Source: Bos javanicus (Eukaryota > Chordata > Mammalia > Artiodactyla > Bovidae). Taken from it: 64,000 nucleotides of DNA. Location: NCBI RefSeq assembly GCF_032452875.1, contig NW_026893844.1, forward strand, positions 1 through 64,000, read 5' to 3'. The notes below the pieces were generated by a model. The model ran no database searches. It was given only the letters and a program-made list of their open reading frames with translations, and was not told where the DNA came from. Shown one piece after another: positions 55,444-64,000 of the stretch. Numbering within the stretch: position 1 is the first letter of the stretch; every line of letters begins with the position of its first letter. The position numbers and the translations under genes are program-made.

Positions 55444-55712
55444 ATGTTTGCTATCATACACTGATCATGTGCCTCTGGAGGCAATAAACAAAGAGCTGAG
55501 TAGGCACGAATCAAACAGTCAGCAGGCAATAATCATGGAACTCAGGTGTGAGGAATCATGCTGCTCAGCTGGCAATAATCAAGCAGCTGAGCAGGCAGGA
55601 ATTACGCAGCACAGCTGGCAATTGTCAAGCAGATGACAGGCAGGAATCGTGCAGCTCAGCTGGCAATTGTCAAGCAGATGAGCAGACAGTAATCACGCAG
55701 CTCAGCAGGCCC
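55444..55712 (+). repeat. Diverged block 33, type A
   Basis: Matches the reference; leader has AATGGCACTG. Confidence 0.94.
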
Positions 55713-57094
55713 AGATCACGTGACTGAGCATGCACTGTTCACGTGGCTGATCATACACTGATCACGTGATGATCATGCACTGATCACTTGGATATCATGC
55801 ACTGATCACGTGGCTGATCATACACTGTTCACGTGTCTGACCATGCACTGATCACGTGGCTGATCATACACTGCTCACGTAACTGATCATGCACTGATCA
55901 CGTGGCTATCATGCACTGATCACGTGGCTGAACATGCACTGTTCACGTGGCTGATCACACACCTGTCACGTGACATATCATGCACTGATCACGTGGCACT
56001 CATGCACTGATCACGTGGCTGATCATACTCTGCTCACGTAACTCATGCACACATCACGTGGCTATCATGCACTGCTCACGTGGCTCGTCATGGAATGATC
56101 ACGTAGCTACCATATACTGGTCACGTGACTGATCATGCACAGATCACGTAAATGATCATGCACTGTTCACGTGACTGATCATGTACTGATCACGTGACTG
56201 ATCATGCACTGATCACGTGGCTATCATGCACTGCTCACGTGGCTGATCATGCAATGATCACGTAGCAACCATGTACTGGTCACGTGACTGATCATGCACT
56301 GATCACGTAATTGATCATGCACTGATCACGTGGCTCATCATGCACTGATCACGTGGCTGATCACACATGTATCACGTGACTGATCATGCACTGATCACGT
56401 GGCTCTCATGCACTGATCACGTGGCTATCATGCACTGATCACGTGGCTATCATGCACTGATCACGTGGCTGATCATGCAATGATCACGTAGCTACCATGT
56501 ACTGATCACGTGACTGATCATGCACTGATCACGTAATTGATCATGCACTGATCACGTGGCTCATCATGCACTGATCACGTGGCTGATCACACTGATCACG
56601 TGACTGATCATGCACTGATCACGTGAATGATCATGCACTGATCACGTGGCTATCATGCACTGATCACGTGGATATCATGCACTGATCACGTGGCTGATCA
56701 CACACGATCACGTGACTGATCATGCACTGATCACGTGGCTATCATGCACTGATCACGTGGCTATCATGCACTGATCACGTGGCTGATCATGCAATGATCA
56801 CGGAGCTGCCATGCACTGGTCACGTGACTGATCATGCACTGATCACGTAATTGATCATGCACTGATCACGTGACTGATCATGCACTGATCACGTGACTGA
56901 TCATGCACTGATCACGTGACTGATCATGCACTGATCACGTGGCTATCATGCACTGATCACGTGGCTGATCATGCACTGATCACGCAGCTACCATGTACTG
57001 TCACGTGACTGATCATGCACTGATCACATAATTGATCATGCACTGATCACGTGGCTTATCATGCACTGATCATGTGACTGATCATGTGCTGATC
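55713..57094 (+). repeat. Long trailer, uniform 23-mers, B leader
   Basis: Trailer to about 56,410. GGAGCTGCCATG unit near 56,803. Type B leader with CATAATTGATC and GTGGCTTATC. The A-to-B spacing of 1,651 bp is matched by 1,653 bp between blocks 35 and 36. Confidence 0.89.
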
Positions 57095-57359
57095 ATGTTT
57101 GGTGTCATACACTGATCATGTGCCTATGGAGGCAATGAACATAGAGCTGAGTAGGCAGGAATCAGTCAGCAGGCTATAATCATGGAACTCACCTCTGAGA
57201 AATCATGCTGCTCAGCTGGCAATAATCAAGTAGATGAGCAGGCAGGAATTACGCAGCACAGGTGGCAATTGTCAAGCAGCTGACAGGCAGGAATCGTGCA
57301 GCTCAGCTGGCAATTGTCAAGCAGATGAGCAGACAGTAATCACGCAGCTCAGCAGGCCC
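57095..57359 (+). repeat. Diverged block 34, type B2
   Basis: GCCTATGGAGG and CAAGCAGCTGACAGG as in block 27, but TGCTCAGCTGGC as in block 36. Confidence 0.92.
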
Positions 57360-57956
57360 TGATCACGTGACTGAGCATGCACTGATCACGTGGCTGATCA
57401 TACACTGATCACGTGACTGATCATGCACTGATCACGTGACTGATCATGCACTGATCACGTGGCTGATCATGCACTGATCACGTGGCTGATCATGCACTGA
57501 TCACGTGGCTGATCATGCACTGATCACGTGGCTGATCATGCACTGATCACGTGACTGATCATGCACTGATCACGTGACTGATCATGCACTGATCACGTGG
57601 CTATCATGCACTACTCACGTGTCTGATCATGCAATGATCATGTAGCTACCATGTACAGGTCACGTGACTGATCATACACCCATCAGGTGACTGATCATGC
57701 ACTGATCACGTGGCTATCATGCACTGATCACGAGACTGATCATGCACTGATCACGTCTATATCATGCACTGATCACATGACTGCCCATGCACTGATCACG
57801 TGGATGATCATACACTAATCTTGTGACAGATCATGCACTGATCACGTGGCTGATCATGCACTGATACCGTGACTGAGCATGGACTGATCACATGACTATC
57901 ATGTAGTGATCACGTGACTTAATGGCGCTGATCATGTGACTGATCATGCGCTGATC
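57360..57956 (+). repeat. Uniform 23-mers and type A leader
   Basis: Short plain run, leader from about 57,729. Contains CACGTGTCTGATCATGCAATG near 57,616. No gene seen. Confidence 0.9.
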
Positions 57957-58225
57957 ATGTTTGCTATCATACACTGATCATGTGCCTCTGGAGGCAATAA
58001 ACAAAGAGCTGAGTAGGCACGAATCAAACAGTCAGCAGGCAATAATCATGGAACTCAGGTGTGAGGAATCATGCTGCTCAGCTGGCAATAATCAAGCAGC
58101 TGAGCAGGCAGGAATTACGCAGCACAGCTGGCAATTGTCAAGCAGATGACAGGCAGGAATCGTGCAGCTCAGCTGGCAATTGTCAAGCAGATGAGCAGAC
58201 AGTAATCACGCAGCTCAGCAGGCCC
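57957..58225 (+). repeat. Diverged block 35, type A
   Basis: Matches the reference copy by eye. Confidence 0.94.
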
Positions 58226-59609
58226 AGATCACGTGACTGAGCATGCACTGTTCACGTGGCTGATCATACACTGATCACGTGATGATCATGCACTGATCAC
58301 TTGGATATCATGCACTGATCACGTGGCTGATCATACACTGTTCACGTGTCTGACCATGCACTGATCACGTGGCTGATCATACACTGCTCACGTAACTGAT
58401 CATGCACTGATCACGTGGCTATCATGCACTGATCACGTGGCTGAACATGCACTGTTCACGTGGCTGATCACACACCTGTCACGTGACATATCATGCACTG
58501 ATCACGTGGCACTCATGCACTGATCACGTGGCTGATCATACTCTGCTCACGTAACTCATGCACACATCACGTGGCTATCATGCACTGCTCACGTGGCTCG
58601 TCATGGAATGATCACGTAGCTACCATATACTGGTCACGTGACTGATCATGCACAGATCACGTAAATGATCATGCACTGTTCACGTGACTGATCATGTACT
58701 GATCACGTGACTGATCATGCACTGATCACGTGGCTATCATGCTCTGCTCACGTGGCTGATCATGCAATGATCACGTAGCAACCATGTACTGGTCACGTGA
58801 CTGATCATGCACTGATCACGTAATTGATCCTGCACTGATCACGTGGCTCATCATGCACTGATCACGTGGCTGATCACACATGTATCACGTGACTGATCAT
58901 GCACTGATCACGTGGCTCTCATGCACTGATCACGTGGCTATCATGCACTGATCACGTGGCTATCATGCACTGATCACGTGGCTGATCATGCAATGATCAC
59001 GTAGCTATCATGCACTGATCACGTGACTGATCATGCACTGATCACGTAATTGATCATGCACTGATCACGTGGCTGATCATGCACTGATCACGTGGCTGAT
59101 CACACTGATCACGTGACTGATCATGCACTGATCACGTGACTGATCATGCACTGATCACGTGGCTATCATGCACTGATCACGTGGCTATCATGCACTGATC
59201 ACGTGGCTGATCACACACTGATCACGTGACTGATCATGCACTGATCACGTGGCTGATCATGCACTGATCACGTGGCTATCATGCACTGATCACGTGGCTG
59301 ATCATGCACTGATCACGGAGCTGCCATGCACTGATCACGTGACTGATCATGCACTGATCACGTGATTGATCATGCACTGATCACGTGACTGATCATGCAC
59401 TGATCACGTGACTGATCATGCACTGATCACGTGACTGATCATGCACTGATCACGTGGCTATCATGCACTGATCACGTGGCTGATCATGCACTGATCACGC
59501 AGCTACCATGTACTGTCACATGACTGATCATGCACTGATCACATAATTGATCATGCACTGATCACGTGGCTTATCATGCACTGATCATGTGACTGATCAT
59601 GCACTGATC
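58226..59609 (+). repeat. Long trailer, uniform 23-mers, B leader
   Basis: Near-copy of 55,713-57,094, with the later part closer to consensus. GGAGCTGCCATG unit near 59,317. Confidence 0.89.
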
Positions 59610-59874
59610 ATGTTTGGTGTCATACACTGATCATGTGCCTCTGGAGGCAATGAACATAGAGCTGAGTAGGCAGGAATCAGTCAGCAGGCTATAATCATGG
59701 AACTCACCTCTGAGAAATCATGCTGCTCAGCTGGCAATAATCAAGTAGATGAGCAGGCAGGAATTACGCAGCACAGGTGGCAATTGTCAAGCAGATGACA
59801 GGCAGGAATCGTGCAGCTCAGCTGGCAATTGTCAAGCAGATGAGCAGACAGTAATCACGCAGCTCAGCAGGCCC
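59610..59874 (+). repeat. Diverged block 36, type B2
   Basis: B2 with GCCTCTGGAGG and CAAGCAGATGACAGG; upstream junction is consensus GCACTGATC. Confidence 0.92.
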
Positions 59875-60718
59875 TGATCACGTGACTGAGCATGCACTGT
59901 TCACGTGGCTGATCACACACTGATCACGTGACTGATCATGCACTGATCACGTGACTGATCATGCACTGATCACGTGGCTATCATGCACTGATCACGTGGC
60001 TGATCATGCACTGATCACGTGGCTGATCATGCACTGATCACGTGGCTGATCATGCACTGATCACGTGACTGATCATGCACTGATCACGTGGCTGATCATG
60101 CACTGATCACGTGGCTATCATGCACTGATCACGTGGCTGATCATGCACTGATCACGTAGCTATCATGCACTGATCACGTGACTGATCATGCACTGATCAC
60201 GTGACTGATCATGCACTGATCACGTGACTGATCATGCACTGATCACGTGGCTATCATGCACTGCTCACGTGGCTGATCATGCATGATCACGCAGCTACCA
60301 TGTACTGGTCACATGACTGATCATGCACTGATCACGTGACTGATCATGCACTGATCACGTGGCTATCATGCACTACTCACGTGGCTGATCATGCAATGAT
60401 CATGTAGCTACCATGTACAGGTCACGTGAATGATCATACACCCATCAGGTGACTGATCATGCACTGATCACGTGGCTATCATGCACTGATCACTAGACTG
60501 ATCATGCACTGATCACGTCTATATCATGCACTGATCACATGACTGCCCATGCACTGATCACGTGGATGATCATACACTAATCTTGTGACAGATCATGCAC
60601 TGATCACGTGGCTGATCATGCACTGATACCGTGACTGAGCATGGACTGATCACATGACTATCATGTAGTGATCACGTGACTTAATGGCGCTGATCATGTG
60701 ACTGATCATGCGCTGATC
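59875..60718 (+). repeat. Uniform 23-mers and type A leader
   Basis: Regular monomers, AGCTACCATGTACTGG near 60,293, leader from about 60,490 with CACTAGACTG for CACGAGACTG. Confidence 0.9.
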
Positions 60719-61024
60719 ATGTTTGCTATCATACACTGATCATGTGCCTCTGGAGGCAATAAACAAAGAGCTGAGTAGGCACGAATCAAACAGTCAGCAG
60801 GCAATAATCATGGAACTCAGGTGTGAGGAATCATGCTGCTCAGCTGGCAATAATCAAGCAGCTGAGCAGGCAGGAATTACGCAGCACAGCTGGCAATTGT
60901 CAAGCAGATGACAGGCAGGAATCGTGCAGCTCAGCTGGCAATTGTCAAGCAGATGACAGGCAGGAATCATGCAGCTCAGCTGGCAATTGTCAAGCAGATG
61001 AGCAGACAGTAATCACGCAGCTCA
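60719..61024 (+). repeat. Diverged block 37, type A with extra dimer
   Basis: Contains one extra 45-bp dimer (GAATCRTGCAGCTCAGC plus TTGTCAAGCAGATGACAGG) around 60,918-61,005, and ends at CGCAGCTCATCATGCACTG, so the GCAGGCCC end is missing. At about 306 bp it is the longest block and shows dimer gain by unequal exchange. Confidence 0.93.
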
Positions 61025-61945
61025 TCATGCACTGATCACGTGACTGATCATGCACTGATCACGTGGCTGATCATACACTGATCACGTGATGATCATGCAC
61101 TGATCACGTGGCTATCATGCACTGATCACGTGGCTGATCATGCACTGATCACGTGTCTGACCATGCACTGATCACGTGGCTGATCATACACTGATCACGT
61201 AACTGATCATGCACTGATCACGTGGCTATCATGCACTGATCACGTGGCTGATCATGCACTGATCACGTAGCTACCATGTACTGGTCACGTGACTGATCAT
61301 GCACTGATCACGTAATTGATCATGCACTGATCACGTGGCTGATCATGCACTGATCACGTGGCTGATCACACATGATCACGTGACTGATCATGCACTGATC
61401 ACGTGGCTGATCATGCACTGATCACGTGGCTATCATGCACTGATCACGTGGCTGATCATGCACTGATCACGTGACTGATCATGCACTGATCACGTGGCTG
61501 ATCATGCACTGATCACGTGACTGATCATGCACTGATCACGTGACTGATCATGCACTGATCACGTGGCTATCATGCACTGATCACGTGGCTGATCATGCAT
61601 GATCACGCAGCTACCATGTACTGGTCACGTGACTGATCATGCACTGATCACGTGACTGATCATGCACTGATCACGTGGCTGATCATGCACTGATCACGTG
61701 GCTGATCATGCACTGATCACGGGACTGATCATGCACTGATCACGTCTATATCATGCACTGATCACATGACTGCCCATGCACTGATCACGTGGATGATCAT
61801 ACACTAATCATGTGACAGATCATGCACTGATCACGTGGCTGATCATGCACTGATACCGTGACTGAGCATGGACTGATCACATGACTATCATGTAGTGATC
61901 ACGTGACTTAATGGCGCTGATCATGTGACTGATCATGCGCTGATC
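61025..61945 (+). repeat. Consensus-reverted trailer, uniform 23-mers, leader
   Basis: The usual CTGAGCATGCACTGTTC start is replaced by plain monomers. A few trailer markers remain (GTGATGATC, GTGTCTGACCATG, GTAACTG). Leader from about 61,741 with ACTAATCATG. Confidence 0.89.
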
Positions 61946-62214
61946 ATGTTTGCTATCATACACTGATCATGTGCCTCTGGAGGCAATAAACAAAGAGCTG
62001 AGTAGGCACGAATCAAACAGTCAGCAGGCAATAATCATGGAACTCAGGTGTGAGGAATCATGCTGCTCAGCTGGCAATAATCAAGCAGCTGAGCAGGCAG
62101 GAATTACGCAGCACAGCTGGCAATTGTCAAGCAGATGACAGGCAGGAATCGTGCAGCTCAGCTGGCAATTGTCAAGCAGATGAGCAGACAGTAATCACGC
62201 AGCTCAGCAGGCCC
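61946..62214 (+). repeat. Diverged block 38, type A
   Basis: Matches the reference copy by eye. Confidence 0.94.
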
Positions 62215-62944
62215 AGATCACGTGACTGAGCATGCACTGTTCACGTGGCTGATCATACACTGATCACGTGATGATCATGCACTGATCACTTGGATATCAT
62301 GCACTGATCACGTGGCTGATCATACACTGTTCACGTGTCTGACCATGCACTGATCACGTGGCTGATCATACACTGCTCACGTAACTGATCATGCACTGAT
62401 CACGTGGCTATCATGCACTGATCACGTGGCTGAACATGCACTGTTCACGTGGCTGATCACACACCTGTCACGTGACATATCATGCACTGATCACGTGGCA
62501 CTCATGCACTGATCACGTGGCTGATCATACTCTGCTCACGTAACTCATGCACACATCACGTGGCTATCATGCACTGCTCACGTGGCTCGTCATGGAATGA
62601 TCACGTAGCAACCATATACTGGTCACGTGACTGATCATGCAAAGATCACGTAAATGATCATGCACTGTTCACGTGACTGATCATGTACTGATCACGTGAC
62701 TGATCATGCACTGATCACGTGGCTATCATGCACTGCTCACGTGGCTGATCATGCAATGATCACGTAGCAACCATGTACTGGTCACGTGACTGATCATGCA
62801 CTGATCACGTAATTGATCCTGCACTGATCACGTGGCTCATCATGCACTGATCACGTGGCTGATCACACATGTATCACGTGACTGATCATGCACTGATCAC
62901 GTGGCTTATCATGCACTGATCACGTGACTGATCATGCACTGATC
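62215..62944 (+). repeat. Long trailer running into a B leader
   Basis: Complete trailer to about 62,890 with ATGCAAAGATCACG as after block 28; then GTGGCTTATCATG and the B block, with hardly any plain monomers between. Confidence 0.9.
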
Positions 62945-63206
62945 ATGTTTGGTATCATGCACTGATCATGTGCCTATGGAGGCAATGAACATGAGCTGAG
63001 TAGGCACGAATCAGTCAGCAGGCTATAATCATGGAATCACTCTGAGAAATCATGCTGCTGAGCTGGCAATAATCAAGTAGCTGATCAGGCAGGAATTACG
63101 CAGCACAGGTGGCAATTGTCAAGCAGCTGACAGGCAGGAATCATGCAGCTCAGCTGGCAATTGTCAAGCAGATGAGCAGACAGTAATCACGCAGCTCAGC
63201 AGGCCC
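62945..63206 (+). repeat. Diverged block 39, type B2 variant
   Basis: Mixed features: TTTGGTATCATGC at the 5' end, AACATGAGC with a short loss, type A GGCACGAATC, GGAATCACTCTGAG with two losses, CAAGTAGCTGATC, and GAATCATG from CpG decay. Confidence 0.91.
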
Positions 63207-63924
63207 TGATCACGTGACTGATCATGCACTGATCACGTGGCTGATCACACACTGATCACGTGACTGATCATGCACTGATCACGTGACTGATCATGCACTG
63301 ATCACGTGGCTATCATGCACTGATCACGTGGCTGACATACACTGATCACGTGCCTGATCATGCACTGATCACGTGGCTGATCATGCACTGATCACGTGAC
63401 TGATCATGCACTGATCACGTGTCTGATCATGCACTGATCACGTGGCTATCATGCACTGATCACGTGGCTGATCATGCATGATCACGCCATGATCACGCAG
63501 CTACCATGTACTGGTCACATGACTGATCATGCACTGATCACGTGACTGATCATGCAGTGATCACGTGGCTATCATGCACTACTCACGTGGCTGATCATGC
63601 AATGATCATGTAGCTACCATGTACAGGTCACGTGAATGATCATACACCCATCAGGTGACTGATCATGCACTGATCACGTGGCTATCATGCACTGATCACG
63701 AGACTGATCATGCACTGTTCACGTCTATATCATGCACTGATCACATGACTGCCCATGCACTGATCACGTGGATGATCATACACTAATCTTGTGACAGATC
63801 ATGCACTGATCACGTGGCTGATCATGCACTGATACCGTGACTGAGCATGGACTGATCACATGACTATCATGTAGTGATCACGTGACTTAATGGCGCTGAT
63901 CATGTGACTGATCATGCGCTGATC
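63207..63924 (+). repeat. Uniform 23-mers and type A leader
   Basis: Close copy of 46,814-47,521, with a small duplication GATCACGCCATGATCACGC near 63,480. Leader from about 63,698. Confidence 0.9.
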
Positions 63925-64000
63925 ATGTTTGCTATCATACACTGATCATGTGCCTCTGGAGGCAATAAACAAAGAGCTGAGTAGGCACGAATCAAACAGT
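63925..64000 (+). repeat. Diverged block 40, type A, cut by window end
   Basis: The first 76 bases match the reference, including the type A CAATAAAC and CGAATCAAACAGT; the rest lies beyond the window. Confidence 0.92.

Larger units (their letters stand above)
1..64000 (+). repeat. Satellite DNA array, 23-bp monomer, head to tail
   Basis: The window is tandem copies of a 23-bp unit made of half-units CTGATCATGCA (11 bp) and CTGATCACGTGG or CTGATCACGTGA (12 bp), which share their first seven bases. I estimate about 2,300 uniform monomers plus 40 diverged blocks. All copies I read lie in the same orientation. Recurrent variants are a 22-bp form lacking a G (GGCTATCATG), GTAATTGATC, AGCTACCATGTACTGG, GATCACACATGTATCACG and GTTCACGTG. 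No SINE, LINE, LTR, poly-A tract or unique DNA interrupts it. The lack of insertions and the high identity indicate active homogenisation, as in pericentromeric heterochromatin. From memory the monomer length and GATC content resemble the bovine 1.706-type 23-bp satellite; a search of a repeat library would settle this. Confidence 0.97.

Noticed and set aside
60823..61035. A 70-residue open frame in block 37
   Set aside because: Created by the extra 45-bp dimer (a multiple of three) and a changed 3' junction; it is a repetitive translation with no family resemblance.
1..64000. CRISPR array, because of short regular repeats
   Set aside because: Repeats are directly adjacent with no unique spacers, the sequence is the same from unit to unit, and no cas genes are present.
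1..64000. CENP-B box or canonical centromeric alpha-type satellite
   Set aside because: No TTCG...CGGG pattern was seen, the monomer is 23 bp and not about 171 bp, and the CDEI-like ATCACGTG match is too short to infer centromere function.
1..64000. Stem-loop or cruciform regulatory sites from TGATCA, TCACGTGA and GCATGC palindromes
   Set aside because: They are short, intrinsic to the monomer and repeated everywhere; nothing singles out one as a functional site.
1..64000. The whole window as an assembly artefact
   Set aside because: Ordered subfamilies, linked mutations, regional B1/B2 distribution and mosaic copies form a coherent evolutionary pattern that an artefact would not produce; only local patches such as 588-615 and 11,325-11,375 are suspect.

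Overview
The whole 64 kb window is one tandem satellite DNA array. I found no supportable gene, RNA gene, transposon or CRISPR array on either strand. The basic unit is a 23-bp monomer with two related halves, CTGATCATGCA followed by CTGATCACGTGG (or ...GTGA). It runs head to tail in one orientation from the first base to the last. A common 22-bp variant lacks one G (GGCTATCATG for GGCTGATCATG).

About every 0.8-2.6 kb the uniform monomers give way to a block of about 265 bp that looks unrelated at first sight. Read in steps of 23 bp, the block is itself twelve strongly diverged monomers in register with the flanking array. I place 40 blocks: 30 of type A, 9 of type B and 1 A/B intermediate. 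Type A occurs throughout. Type B appears only from about 26.9 kb onward and splits into an early form B1 (26.9-32.7 kb) and a late form B2 (40.8-63 kb). Type A blocks have a characteristic 5' leader of about 230 bp and a 3' trailer of about 200-650 bp, so block plus flanks form higher-order repeat units of unequal length. From about 32.9 to 39.9 kb there are no blocks, yet trailer modules still occur there as orphans.

Organism: a large, long-homogenised satellite with CpG-to-TpG/CpA decay points to a multicellular eukaryote with germline CpG methylation, most likely a vertebrate, in pericentromeric or other constitutive heterochromatin. The 23-bp period, the GATC richness and the patchwork of uniform and diverged segments resemble, from memory, the bovine 1.706 g/cm3 satellite family (satellite III; 23-bp prototype, about 2350-bp PstI repeat). 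The unit lengths here are irregular and I did not notice a PstI site, so this is a tentative family assignment (about 0.4), not an identification.

There is no gene network to describe. The biology is that of the array: almost every uniform monomer carries a CACGTG palindrome, while the blocks are CACGTG-poor and carry CAGCTG instead. Indels, mosaic blocks and duplicated segments record unequal exchange and gene conversion. Short open frames inside the blocks begin at TTG and are by-products of homogenisation.
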